A DNA stretch of 64,000 bases, from assembly GCA_025506515.1 (NCBI GenBank), contig CM046458.1:43288731-43352730 (forward strand), given 5' to 3'. Within the stretch, counting starts at the first letter, position 1. Every line of letters begins with the position of its first letter. The notes under the pieces are model-generated. The model did not search any database, had not been told where the DNA came from, and saw only the letters and a list, made by a program, of their open reading frames with translations. Origin of the DNA: Flaveria trinervia. Lineage: Eukaryota > Streptophyta > Magnoliopsida > Asterales > Asteraceae. Positions 11,475 through 22,952 of this stretch are shown piece by piece. A program made the position numbers and the translations under genes.

Positions 11475-14400
11475 CTACTTCCTAATGATGCGTCTGTAAG
11501 ACTCTCTGACATAGGCCTCAAGGAATACAACTTGTTCTTCCATTATGAGTTCTTCAGCTTCACTTTCAAAGAAGAACTCAGGCCCATAGTACTCTGATAA
11601 GTACTTAACATTCTTTCCATTCTTCAGCTCCATAGTAGTTATTTCTCTGTATGCAAACTCATCAGGATGAGTGCCTTCAAGCAACAACTGGAGCTCATTT
11701 CTTCTTATTTCTTCAAACTTCTTGTAGATCAACCCCTTCTTTACCATTTTGTTTTCTAGTAAAGTTTGTGGAGTCATCTTAGACTTGTAAGATCTCTTGA
11801 AGTCATCAAAGATTTCCCAAGGTGACACTACAATGGCCAGCATTATCACAGCATCTACAATCTTCTTTACTTGGCCATTGTATCTACTTGGAATCTTCTT
11901 TTTATAAATTCTGTCACTTACTCTGGGGTCAGGTCAAATTCTCACTCTCTCTTTCTGATATTGAAATGTGAATCTGAGATCATACAACCTCTAGCATGTT
12001 TCTTCATAGCTTGTATGGATGAAGACTTAGGAAACTCTTTATCAATCATCCTTAACAACTGCTCATCATGTTGTTTGTGCAGTTCTTCTTCTTCAAGTTT
12101 GAATTTTACCATTTGCCTTTGGATGTCAGTGTGTGATTGTGTTGGTTGACTTTGGGCTCAGGCATCTTTATTTAAGAACAGCAGAGATTGGCAGACTATC
12201 ATCCTCATTCTTCTTCTTCTTCTTCCATCCTCAACACCCTTCTCTTCCTCTTGGGTGCATCATTGGCAGTGGTTTGAGTAGGTTTCTTGGGTAAAGGAGT
12301 TGGTTTTGAGAGTTGTGAAGTTGGTTGTTTTGGTGTAGGAGATTGTGCAGGCTGCTCTAGCATCTTGGTTGTGAGTGAAGCTTTGGGTAACTTTGCCATA
12401 TCAGACCTTTTCCCAGCACCAGCTTCATCAAGAGCTTCTATGATCAATCCTTTGTTGAATACTGAAGAACAGATTCTGGTGGTTATCTCCAAAATACTAT
12501 CTCTGGACCATGACTTCACTTCAATGATTGATCTTCCCATTGATATGAATCTTGTCATAGCTTCCAGCCTTTCCCTTTCTTTCTCACTCCAACTTGCCCA
12601 TCTATGTTCAATCTCTTGAATCTCTAGTCTTCTGATTTCAGAGTCAAGTTTGGTTGTGTCAAAACCTTGTCTGAAGAGTTGATCAATGATCTTATCCATA
12701 GATCTGCTATGTTGCTCATCAGCTTCTTTGATCAGTTCTTCTAACTTTTTTCACCTTCAGTCTATTCAGAGCTCTTCTTCTCTTGTAGGTGATCATCTCC
12801 TTTTTTTTCTTCTCTTTTTCTTCTTCCTCTTCAACTCTCTTTCTTTTGCTACTTTCACTGACTTAGACTCCTCCTTTTTGGTTGCATTGGGTTCAAGGGT
12901 TTGAATGTCAAAAAGTCTCTTAGAAATAGCAACATCAACTAAGGTTTGAAGATTTGAGGAAAGCCTCTCATCAGTGGCTTGATGCACAATGTTTATGATT
13001 ATGGAAGTGATGAGAGGTAAGGAGGATTGAAAGGCAGCAACCAATGCTCAGAGGGGTTCTATCCCTGAGAAATGGTGCATGAATAAGAGGCTGGTGGCAA
13101 AGTTGTTGGGAGTGGCTAGTGTTTGGGAGAGCTTCAGAAGAAACTGCCATCTGTGGGTGAATGTGGGCAGATGGACTTGATTCTTGTGACATTTTGGCAA
13201 GCAGTTCTTGTAGTCTGCATACCTCAGTCTCAAGAAAGGTGTTGTGGGCTAGAACATCAAAGAAAAAGCCCAGGTCATCATCAGTCTTTGCTGAATCATC
13301 TGACCTCCTGATTAATCAGGATGAACATGTGCTGAGTGTAGATCATATTCACATGTGCCCCTATTTCGAGGAACTGGGGACTTCCTGCCTCAGGATTATG
13401 TCCTTCATTGGTAGTTTCCTCTGGTGAGGTCTTAGAAATGATACCACCTTCATCCTGATCATGTGCTAAAACAGGAGAAGAGGCAGCCTCACCAGATGTT
13501 CGAATCTCCTCCTCTACACAGGGAGATTGAACTCTGTAATCCCTATGCTGTGGGTTATCAGCCACTTATAATCCTCTCCTCAACTTTTGAGGTTTTCCCA
13601 GTGGTAATAGGTTTCTGGGGAGGGTTAGAGGAATGTAGTTGAGTCAGCACTTGTGCAATAACCACAGTTGGGCTTGTAGGGGTGGCTTCAGTGGGAGATA
13701 GGTGTGAAGATGATTGCACCTGGGGTGAATGGTGCTCTTCAATGGCAATCTTCTCAAGTGAGAGAGATTCCATAATGTGGTTTCCCCATTTTTGGTTGCA
13801 TCAGGATCCTGTTGAGAGGATACCTGAGCGGTTTCAGCTGGTAGAGTCATGGAACTACAGGGGGATTACTACCCATAGTTTCATCCTGCCTTTGTGTTGC
13901 AGGGGCATCATCAGGGGACTCAACTCCCTGAGTAGCCTTTTTGGTTTGTTTGGATTGTGGTTTGGAGGGGACTTTGGATCTGGAAGATGAGGCTGTGGGT
14001 CCTTCTGCTTGGGTTAGCAGTTTGGCAGCCTCTTTGAGGTGTGGTCAGAGTTGTGCCTGGAGTATACCTCTAGCAAAACTACCACTAGGGACTCCAAGGC
14101 CAACAGGGCCATCAGATTTAATTGATTGATGATTATGGCCATAAGAAACCTTGGATATAATATCCATCTGTTAGCCATAGGTTTCATTACCAGATCTTTT
14201 AATTCCAAAAATATAATTTTAGAAAAATTTAAGCTTTGGCGTTCAAGGATAGAATACAATACCTGCTGCCACCTGGATGACATTTGATCCCATGAAGAGG
14301 ATTTGGGAGCAAGGCAGACATTGATCATGTGAAAGATTAGGCGTTCAGCATCATGGAAGTGCTTCTTCAGAATGGTTGTAGCACTTAGGTCGCCCTCATA

Positions 14401-14746
14401 TCCATGGTTGATGAATGATAGATCAGTGGTGGCCTTCAGGTATTTGGTGACAAAGGTGGCATCATTCAGATCTACGGTTTGGCGAATGATAGCAGGAGTG
14501 ACTATCACCTTCTTCTGGTTTACAAACGACTGGAGAGTGATCGCGACATCATTCTCACCAGTATGGACAGTGACATTTGTCCAGAATTGGCGAAGGGTAT
14601 CGGGATAGATGGTTGGATTCAGAAGAAAAGCAGTTTGGGGGGGAATCAACCATCAGATCAATGGCAGCATCAAACTTAGTCCAAAAGGCCGATTTTGTAA
14701 GGTAGGCAACACAGTTGTGTCGTGGTTTGATTTGCATGGTCGCCAT
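11475..14746 (-). pseudogene. A1 second ORF (ORF2), broken
   Basis: The start at 14746 reads MATMQIKPRHNCVAYLTKS. Next are LLNPTIYPDTLRQFW and VTPAIIRQTVDLNDA, then NHGYEGDLSATTILKKHFHDAERLIFH, a CLAPKSSSWDQMSSRWQQVLYS segment, LNFSKIIF and LYPRFLMAIIINQL (14010-14650). This is the best-preserved N-terminal domain in the window. A Pro/Ser/Thr-rich middle follows, then charged coiled-coil-like sequence (12205-13044, with PKRKRRVLRMEEEEEE). The C-terminal domain at 11475-11849 (LLENKMVKKGLIYKKFEEI, LLEGTHPDEFAYREI, KYLSEYYGPEFFFE) ends in a natural stop at 11475. It resembles no known enzyme, and I see no membrane helix. Several frameshifts break it. Confidence 0.82.
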
Positions 14747-15400
14747 TAATGGAAGATGAACGTTCATAAAACGACTTATGAAAAGTTTGAAGTTAGGGTT
14801 ATGTATTTATAGGTTATGAAACGGTGCTGAAAGAAAACAACTGAAAGTTTTGGTGTTAGTCATCAGTTGTTAGAAAACTACTGAAGAAATGGTTTTAACT
14901 TTCAGATGTTGTAAACAACTGAAGACTTGGTGTTAGTCATCAGTAGTTTGAAACTACTGAAGACTTGGTTTTGGCTTCAGTTGTTTTGAAATAAAACAGC
15001 AGTTGTTTGAAACAATTGAAGAGTAAAATGTTCATCAGTTGTTGCGTCAATTCACAGATCTCAGTTGTTTCATTTGACCTTAACACTTACTCAGCAGATT
15101 ATCTGATTTTCAGATGTTTCATTGGTCATCAGTACTTATCTGTTAGAACAGACATCAGTAGTTGTAACCACATCAGTACTTGTAACTACATCAGTACTTT
15201 TCAACAACAAATAAAGTACTTCAGTACTTTTAACTAATTTAGTCTTTAGTAGTGAAAAATGCTGAAGATAGAATAACTTATCAGTACTTATTTTTACAGT
15301 TGTATACTAATGCTCATCAGTACTTGTGAACTGAGATCATCAGTGGTTGTCAAATCATTCAAGCTGCAGTATACCAAGCCTTAGCACTAGATTTTGGAAA
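14747..15400 (-). repeat. A1 pol-ORF2 spacer of inverted CTTCAG/ACTGAAG motifs
   Basis: The stretch alternates TCAGTAGTTT or TCAGTTGTTT with AACTACTGAAG or AACAACTGAAG, and TCAGTACTT. Adjacent copies are in opposite orientation, so the RNA could form many short hairpins. It is non-coding. The same organisation is in A2 (57800-58545). Confidence 0.8.
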
Positions 15401-16209
15401 GTTGCACTGTCCAAAGACTTAGTAATATATCTGCAAGCTCATTAGCACTAGGAACAAACTTGGATCAATCAGACCCTTTCATAACAATCCATGATAAAAT
15501 GATGTCTGATCTCAATATGTTTGGTCCTAGAATGTTGGACAGGATTCTTAACAATACAAAGAGCTGAAGCACATCCATCAGTAAAGGAGTCTTAGTCTCT
15601 GTAATGTCATAATCCAGTAATTGATTCTGAAGCCAGAGTACCTGAGATGTACAACTTGCAGCAGAAATGTACTCTGCTTCAATGGCAGACCTCTCCTAAG
15701 GAATCTGAATATGGACAGAAGGCTTGGTCATGTGAATCTTAAAATGCAAGCTCATCAGCACTAGAGAACAAACTTTGGATCAATCAGACCTTTTTCATAA
15801 CAATCCTGATTAATGATGTCTGATCTCAATATGTTTGGTCCTAGAATGCTGGACAGGATTCTAACACATACAAAGAGTTGAAGCACTGTCCATCAATAAA
15901 GGAAGCTTAGTCTCTGTAATGTCATAATCCAGTAATTGATTCTGAACCAGAGTATCTAAGAGTACAACTTGTAGCAGCAATGTACTCTGCTTCAGCAGTG
16001 GATGTAGCAACTGAAGTTTGTTTCTTACTCTGCCAAGAAACTAAACAATTGCCTAGAAATTGGCATCCACCAGAGGTTGATTTTCTGGTTAATTTACACC
16101 TGCATAGTCACTATCAGAGAAAGCAACTAATTGCAAGAGTGCCCAGTGGAATACCAAAGTCCTAGAGATTGAGCCTCTTGCAAATATCTAAAGATCCTTT
16201 TGACTGTAA
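15401..16209 (-). pseudogene. A1 RNase H region with internal duplication
   Basis: Copia RNase H motifs occur twice. The block containing the equivalents of SAAEAEYIAAA, QLLDYDI and RHNIEIRHHF is present at about 15433-15680 and again at 15746-15995. RNase H removes the RNA strand during reverse transcription. The duplication and the inserted foreign fragment between the copies (15681-15745) destroy the gene. Confidence 0.8.
15433..15995 (-). repeat. Direct duplication of about 250 bp in A1 RNase H, with inverted filler
   Basis: GCAAGCTCATTAGCACTAGG at 15433 and its near-copy GCAAGCTCATCAGCACTAGA at 15746 start two collinear blocks of about 250 bp with indels (period about 313). The filler 15681-15745 begins like 18401-18415 (AATGGCAGACCTCTC) and continues as an inverted copy of the GAG-pre-integrase segment at about 18440-18500 (AGAAGGCTTGGTCATGTGAA). 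Confidence 0.88.
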
Positions 16210-17050
16210 TCATATGGGATACTTAGGTGCAGCCTGAAATCTAGCACAGACACAAGTTGTAAACATAATGTCTGGTCTAGAAGCTGTAAGGTACATCAAG
16301 GAACCAATCATACATCTGTAAAGAGATTCATCAACTGCTTTACCTTTCTGATAGCATCCAGTTGTGTGGTGCTGCACATGGGAGAGACAGGGCTTACAGT
16401 TTTGTAAATCAAACTTTTTCAACAAATCCTTTGTATATTTTGACTGATGAATGAAAGTTCCATCAGCCATTTGTTTGATTTGCAAACCCAGAAAGAACTG
16501 TAATTCTCCTATGGCACTCATTTCAAACTTTTGTTGCATCAACTTAGTAAAGGCATCACACAATTGTGGATCAAAGGATGCAAAAATAATATCATCTACA
16601 TAAATTTGAACAAGGAGCTTATGCATGCCTACTTTCTTAATGAACAAAGTTTTATCTATGGAGGCTCTAGTGAATTATTTGAAGAAGAAAGTTAGACAGT
16701 GTTTCATACCAGGCTCTGGAGCTTGTTTTAACCCATAAAGAGCCTTATCAAGCTTATACACCCAATCTGGATGTTTATGATCTTCAAAACCTGGTGGTTG
16801 ACACACATAAACTTCTTTTATTTTACCATATAAAAATGCACTTTTGACATCCATTTGAAAAACTTTAAGATTATGGAAAGCAGCATAAGCTAAGAACAAT
16901 CTATTGCCTCCAGTCTGGCTACAGGGGCAAAGGTTTCATATAATCAATACCTTCTTCTTGTGAAAACCCCTGTACAACCAATCTGGCCTTGTTCTGACAA
17001 TTTGACCTTTTTCATCAGTTTTATTCCTAAACACCCATTTAGTGCCTATT
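16210..17050 (-). pseudogene. A1 reverse transcriptase
   Basis: RVT_2-type RT copies the element RNA into DNA. Motifs in order are FQMDVKSAFLYGKI, VYVCQPPGFED, KLDKALYGLKQAP, then QIYVDDIIFAS with the catalytic YVDD at 16591-16602, FFLGLQIKQ, IHQSKYTKDLLKKF and GSLMYLTASRPDIMF. The YVDD aspartates are intact. Frames change near 16660 and 16900, so the gene is broken. Confidence 0.92.
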
Positions 17051-17640
17051 GCACACTTACCTTGGGGTAGAGGAACCAGTTCCCACACTTGCTGTTTTGA
17101 AACTGAAGAAGCTCAAGTTGCATGGCTTCAACCCATCCATTGTCTCTTAATGCAATATGATAGTTCTTTGGCTCTTGCTGACTATGAAGAGAGCATAAAA
17201 GCAGAATTGGACAATTGACTTCTAGTTGAAACACTAGCATTGATGTCACCAATGATCTGAGACATGGGGTGATTCTTCAGTTCTTGATACTCAATAGATC
17301 TATGCAAGTGTTTGTAGGTGATTCAACAGCAACAGATGTTGATCCAGACTCTTGAAACCTAGAATGAGATGGCAATTCAAATGAAGTAGAGGAATCAAAG
17401 ATCTCATCAGCATTTGTTGTGGATGGAACTGCTGAAGCTACAGGAACATCAAGGTTAGTAGACTCAGGCAGGTGATCACTAACCTTGCATTGATCATCAG
17501 ATGAATGACTAGTTGCAGGAGATGATAGTTCAAGAATCTGCAACAGCTGGAGGCTGATAAGGAACATATTGCAGTACGTCCAAATCAAATAACTCCACAG
17601 GGTTTTGTGGATTTTCTCCTTTGGAGATTCATTAAACTTT
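17051..17640 (-). pseudogene. A1 integrase C-terminus and IN-RT linker
   Basis: The variable Ser/Thr-rich linker is at 17277-17640. It is followed by the conserved pre-RT segment QEPKNYHIALRDNGWVEAMQLEL, which precedes RT in copia polyproteins. No catalytic residues are expected here. Confidence 0.75.
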
Positions 17641-18380
17641 ACATGCAAGTTTTCTTCAACTATCTTTGTTCTTGCAATTAAAACTCTGTATGCCTTGCAA
17701 GTAGATAATACCCAACAAAGTACCCTGCATCCACCTTTGATTCAAACTTCTGAAGTGGATCCTTTGTGTTAAGAATATAACAGGACACCCAAATGCTCTA
17801 AAGAAGGAATCAGAGGAGCCAAATCATGTAACACTTCATAAGGAGTCTTCATCAACCTCTGATTTACTAACACTCTATTTTGCACATAGCAAGCTGTGTT
17901 GACAGCTTTAGCCCAAAAGGTTAGTGGCAAACCAGAATCAGCCAACATTGACCTTGCGGCTTCAATAGGGTCCTGTTCTTTCTCTCCGCCACTCCATTTT
18001 TTTCAGGAGTTCTTGGAATGCTATACTGCCTCTTGATTCCCTTAGAGAATAGAATTCATCAAGTGTGTGGTTTCTAAATTCTGTGCCATTATCACTCCTC
18101 ACACACTTGACAGAAAGGGAGTACTGCTTTTCCACATGCAACACAAAGTAGATGATGATTTGACCAGCCTCATCTTTTGAATGTAAGAAGAAGGTCCATA
18201 CAATCTGGAATAATCATCCACAATTACCAGACAGTATTTTTTCTTTGCCATGCTCATCACTCATACTGGACCAAAAAGATCCATATGCAGTAATTGCAAG
18301 CAGGCAGTGGACTTTGGTTCTTCTATTGGGGGAATGATACTTTGTGTTGCTTTCCTTTTAAACAAGCAGAGTAGTTGTCA
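17641..18380 (-). pseudogene. A1 integrase core (rve), DDE family
   Basis: The integrase inserts the cDNA into the genome. The first aspartate is in MDLFGPV (about 18270), the second in RSDNGTEF (about 18085), and the region of the catalytic glutamate (normally ERKNRTLIEAA) is at about 17940-17995, where the sequence is frameshifted. The downstream FWAKAVNTACYVQNRVLVNQ-type block is at 17860-17930. Confidence 0.85.
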
Positions 18381-18937
18381 TCACACATTGAACTCCTTTA
18401 ATGGCAGACCTCTCACTAAACCATGATGGATAAGCTGGTTCATGTTTTTAAGATTCACATGACCAAGCCTTCTGTGCCATAGTTCAGATTCCTGAGGAGA
18501 GGCCTTGGAGAACAAACATGGATGGCCTTTTAGATCAATTTTCTTTGATAAGTCTAAGGCATATACTCTTCCAATCCTGTTGGCCTTCAGGAGAGTATAT
18601 TCATCCAATATCTTGTCAATCATTCTCAAAACATTGGAAGACAGAATCCGATAGTTTTGACTGGTGAAAAGTGCAACATGCCCTTTATCACACATTTGAC
18701 TGACACTCAACAAGTTGTACTTGAGATTCTCCACATGGTTAACATCATCAAATCTTATCTCACCATTTGACACAAAGCCTTTTCCGATGATGTAACCCTT
18801 AGCATCATTACCAAAGATACAAATCCCTTCTTTCCTTGAGAGTAGTCATGAAGAAGAGAACTGCTCCCTGTCATATGCATAGATCCTCCAATGTCCACAT
18901 ACCAGATGCTTCTATGGCATGCTGAAGAACCCTGCAT
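18381..18937 (-). pseudogene. A1 protease and GAG-pre-integrase domains
   Basis: IWYVDIGGSMHMTGSSSLL (about 18860-18925) corresponds to the copia protease DSG active site, but the serine is read as isoleucine (DIG), which would inactivate it. The GAG-pre-integrase part follows with NLLSVSQMCDKGH, LWHRRLGHVNLKNMNQLIH and GLVRGLPLKEF. A frameshift lies near 18770. Confidence 0.88.
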
Positions 18938-20785
18938 TTGTCACAACAAACTAGTTAGCTTTTGAGACCCAAACCATTTTGTTTTTGGTCTGTTCTCATC
19001 AACAGATTCTATACTAACTGATTTGTCATGATTAACAGCCTTTGAAGGTGGAGATGGTGCTGAAAAGGATTCCTTTGATTTTGGCTTAGTTTTCCTTTTC
19101 AGTGGTTTAATCACAGGTACATCTATTTGGTTAACTCTCCCCAACAGATGTTGAACCATCATAACAAGTTGTTTGATTGGTTGTTAAAGCCTTCAGTTCA
19201 GCAGACACATCAGTACTTGTTTTTGATTGGTTCTTGTGACTCACCATGTCTTCCTTTTTGAAAGACACAGACTTAGTCTGGTGTTTTGATATTCCATGAG
19301 GAATACTTTCAGCTGTTTTATGATAAACTCCTTCCTTCTTTTTAGATTTTTGTAAAAACTTTGGTTATCAGTTTGAGATGTTTGTGGCACAAACTTGGTT
19401 TCAAATTCATCTTTCATTTTATTATTTTCTTTTTAATGATTTTATCTTTGTTGAATTTTGAACCCTTTCTGTACCAACATTCATCAGTGAGATGATTGAA
19501 TAGACCACATATTTCACATGGCTTTTTCTTCATCTTCTGTTGTTCAACTGCTGAAGAAGATGAAACTACTGAAGGTGTGTTCTTCAGTACTTTCTTCCTC
19601 TCAATACTTATGTTAAGTACTGAAGGATTTGTAACAACTGAAGACTTGTTCTTCAGAAGTTTTCTATCAGTACTTTTGGATTTCCTGATAGACTCTTCAG
19701 CAGTTGTCAAACCATGTTTGTTTTCATTTGGTTTGAAATGTTCTTCAGGTGTTGTTACTTGCTCTTCAGTACTTTGAATACTTTGTGAGACAACACCTAA
19801 AGTGCTCAGCTTTTCTTTGATCATGTGTTTATCAGCAGTGAGACCATCAGCAAATGATTAGCTGAGGTACTATTACTAACTTCATCCTCTGATTTTCCAT
19901 TATCACTTGAGGATGAGACACATGATGATGTGGTTTGGGAATTGCTTTCACCTTCAGATTTTACTTCTTTCTTGGAGTAAAATCTGTAGGAGGTACAGTT
20001 GATTATACCCAATCCCAAACTTCACATTTGAAGTTGTTTGCTTACTGAGAAGCATTTCAAACCCCTTGCAGGATGTTACCTAGCGTTCACACTATACTTG
20101 AGTAGCTGAAGTGTTTCTTTGAGATTCTTATGATTCTCTAAAATGGCCTCTACCTTTGCCTTTCATCAGTGATTTGGCATTTTAATTTGTAAATCTCATC
20201 ATCTTTTTCCTTTAAAACAGACTCAAACTCAGCTTTTCTTTTGGAAATCACTTTCTCTAGGTCAAGATTTTGATTAATTAAAGCTACATTTGCTTCTCTA
20301 ATTGAGACAAAAGCAGCTATGCATGACTCAGAACACAACTTGGCCCTAGCCTCAGAAGACCTGTGGTACCTGTGATGATGAAGCATTTGAGCATGAACCA
20401 TCAGTAGACTCCAGGGCCATAAGAGCAAGATTTCCAAAAGGATTTGCACCACCATGTTGACCAACACCAGAAAACACTTGTTTCAGAATAACCAGAAAGA
20501 TCATCTGGTAAGCTACTCCAGTCAACAACTCCAGGTGTGAAAAAGCTTTGATGTGATTGAGATTGAGATTGTTGATTTGATTGAGATGGTTGAGGCTCAG
20601 GTAGGGCATGTGGTTGTTGAGCTATGGGTACTGGAACCTGATTGGACTGAGGCATGTAAAACAGGGATAAGGATATGGCATTTGACCTTGAGGGACAAAA
20701 TATGCAGGAGATGATTGAATTTATGAATGATGACCAGAACTGGTAGAATGTTGCCCTTTGTTTTTTGAGCTATTGCATGGAAAGG
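18938..20785 (-). pseudogene. A1 Gag C-terminal linker, coiled-coil rich, with second zinc knuckle
   Basis: The second CCHC knuckle, CEICGLFNHLTDEC, is at 19477-19518. Upstream is a Gln/Pro/Ser-rich stretch (about 20400-20700) and then a heptad-rich segment (REANVALINQNLDLEKVISKRKAEFESVLKEKDDEIYKLKCQI, split here for length only as KEKDDEIYKLKCQI at about 20160-20300), which looks like a coiled coil. The DNA at 19540-19760 is rich in CTTCAG/ACTGAAG motifs, as in the LTR. Several stops and shifts are present. Confidence 0.75.
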
Positions 20786-21013
20786 TCACAAAGGTGCAGA
20801 AGAGTTAGATCCAGATGATCTACACTCTCTTGCAAAATGTCCAAGTCTATGGCACTTGTGACACCTCAACTTCCTCTTGTCAAAACCAACTTTGGTTTTT
20901 CCAGAGAGACCAGGAAATTTTCTACCTGTCCTTTTGTAAAATTTTTGAGATCTGATATTGATTAATGCCATTTGGCTCAAAATATCCATCTCTTCCATCA
21001 TCATCATCAGCAA
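20786..21013 (-). pseudogene. A1 Gag zinc knuckle 1
   Basis: The CCHC knuckle CHKCHRLGHFAREC is at 20822-20863 on the minus strand, preceded by a basic patch (KTKVGFDKRKLR). It is the RNA-binding nucleocapsid motif, and all four metal ligands are present. Confidence 0.92.
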
Positions 21014-21234
21014 TTCCTTTCAAATCATCCATCAAAAAGCACAAATTATCACTACTACACCCTGAATTACTATCAACACCAACAAAAGCAGGATCTCCAT
21101 TGTTTGAAGAGAAATCTATATGCTCATCATAAGAACTTTCTGATGCAGCATATTCTAACTCATGACCGACCAGAGCAGTATTCTGGTACAAAATCATCAG
21201 TGAACTTCCCATGAAGCCAGATTCCTTTTCTGTT

Positions 21235-21883
21235 CTATCTCTCTTTCAATGTTAACAGTTTCCCATGAAGTTGGGTGGGAGATAGATTGTCCATTTGCAC
21301 TGGATGTAGGACAATAGTATATGTGTCCCATCTCTCAGGCAGGGATCTGAGGAATCTGTTGTTCATCTGACTTTTTGTATATTCATGTTTAACCATTTTC
21401 AGCTCAGATATCAAACAGGAAAATCGCTCAAACTTTTGACTCAGTGACTCTTCCTTTCTATGAGAGAATGTCTCATATTGTTGGGCAAGTATCTCTCTAT
21501 TGTTTGCCAAGACCTCATCAATTCCTCCAAATTGTTCTTTTAGAGCAACCCAGAGGTCATGAGCTGTTTCATGATGCATAAGTCCAAAATAGATTTCATT
21601 TGGCAGTGCCATGGCCAGAATTCCATGGGCTTTAGCATCAATTTCAAACAGTTTCAGATCTTCATCTGAGTATTGCTCTTTCTTCTTCAAAACCATCTCA
21701 TTGGTTTCTGATTACTCACCATAGGCTTATATGGTCCATGAACCACAGATTTCCAACAACCTGAACTGTTGACAGACAGGTGATGGAGCATTCGGCGTAG
21801 CCATATGTTATACTCACTCCTAACAAGCATCGGAGGCTTTGTTAGGAGCCAATATTGTGAGGATCATTGATTGATGTAGCCAT
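21235..21883 (-). pseudogene. A1 Gag core (UBN2/retrotran_gag family)
   Basis: The start at 21883 (MATSINDPHN) is followed by an in-frame stop within about 15 codons. The main open part (21235-21696) has ALPNEIYFGLMHHETAHDLW, LKEQFGG, QQYETFSHRKEESLSQKF and FLRSLPERWDTYTIVL, typical of copia Gag. The acidic segment 20922-21212 follows. This part forms the particle. Confidence 0.9.
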
Positions 21884-22097
21884 TTTCACCAATTCAAACA
21901 GGTTCAATGAGATTTTAATGATCTAGCTCAAAAACTCAACAACAAGTTTTAAATAAGACGAATCTCAAATTAATTCACCGGAAGCAACAGAAAATCAAAC
22001 TCTATAACCAATTCTTGCAAATTTGCTAATCGATCAAACTTAGATATCAAAAGAGCAGTTTCAATGATCAATTATTAAATTGATCAATGATTAACCA

Positions 22098-22109
22098 GCT
22101 CTGATACCA
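22098..22109 (-). promoter_or_regulatory. A1 primer-binding site
   Basis: GCTCTGATACCA, the complement of TGGTATCAGAGC, matches the initiator tRNA-Met 3' end exactly. It is separated by TT from the LTR edge at 22112. The bases 21884-22097 form the leader. Confidence 0.93.
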
Positions 22110-22111
22110 TT

Positions 22112-22947
22112 TGAAAGGATCGGATCTAGTTTGATCAATTAGATTAGATTTGCAGCGGAATAGCACAAGAATTAGACGAAATTTAAGCAAAAATAATATG
22201 AATATTCAATCAAACAGTAACGGTTATAGAGAGAGAATTTTCTACAAAGAAATGTTTTCATTCACGCACACGCTTCAATTACAAGGAAATTAGGTCAACA
22301 TTCCTTTATAAAGGAATGTGACATCAGCTGACGTCACTTGATAGTGACAGCTAACTGATTTATACAAACAACTGAAAGTAAACTAAACTACTGAAGATGT
22401 CCACAACAACTGAGGACACCTTCACAACAAGCAAAGTACAAGCTAACATTACAACTACTGAAGTTATAACATCTGAAGTGTAAGAACTTCAGATGTTTTA
22501 CATAATATAAAACTACTGATTACAAACTACTGAAAAGTAAACCATCACAACTACTGAAGAGAACTACTTCAGCTGTTGTGACAACTTCTGAGAACTTGGT
22601 CTTCAGACTTTGTCTTCAGCAGTTGTCTTCAGACTTTGTCTTCAGCTGTTGTCTTCAGACTTTGGCTTCAGCTATTGTCTTCAGTCTTTGTCTTCAGCAT
22701 TGTCTTCAGACTTGTCTTCAGATGTTGTCTTCAGACTTTGTCTTCAGACTTTGTCTTCAGACTTTGTCTTCAGACTTTGTCTTCAGACTTTGTCTTCAGA
22801 CTTTGTCTTCAGTTGTTGTCTTCAGACTTTGTCTTCAGACTTTGTCTTTAGACTTGTCTTCAGCTGTGTAGACCACTTCAGTTGTTTTGATGTCTGTGGG
22901 ACTTAAAGGTTTTTCTAACCTGGCTCATTGGTTCTTTTGGTCCAACA
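22112..22947 (-). repeat. A1 5' LTR, 836 bp
   Basis: It has the same termini and order as the 3' LTR at 10247-11271. The 189-bp length difference is almost all in the 13-bp minisatellite (22599-22866 here). Confidence 0.95.
22599..22866 (-). repeat. 13-bp minisatellite, A1 5' LTR
   Basis: About 268 bp of GTCTTCAGACTTT and variants occupy the same LTR position as 10740-11191. Long open frames across it are artefacts of the repeat. Confidence 0.95.
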
Positions 22948-22952
22948 GTCCT
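22948..22952. repeat. Target-site duplication GTCCT, right copy (A1)
   Basis: It directly follows GGTCCAACA at the A1 edge and is identical to 10242-10246. Confidence 0.95.

Larger units (their letters stand above)
10247..22947 (-). mobile_element. A1: full-length family A Ty1/copia element, 12.7 kb
   Basis: Both LTRs, both terminal TG/CA ends, PBS, polypurine tract and a GTCCT target-site duplication are present. In element order: LTR 22947-22112, PBS, gag 21883, zinc knuckle 1, linker, zinc knuckle 2, protease, GAG-pre-integrase, integrase, RT, RNase H, spacer, ORF2 and LTR 11271-10247. The size is at the upper end for copia elements because of ORF2. The genes contain many stops and an internal rearrangement in RNase H, so it cannot move on its own. 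It is inserted in O1 in the same orientation. Confidence 0.95.

Noticed and set aside
12793..13044. Separate small Lys-rich gene
   Set aside because: It is a frameshifted piece of A1 ORF2 with the same place and charge pattern as in A2 and B1.
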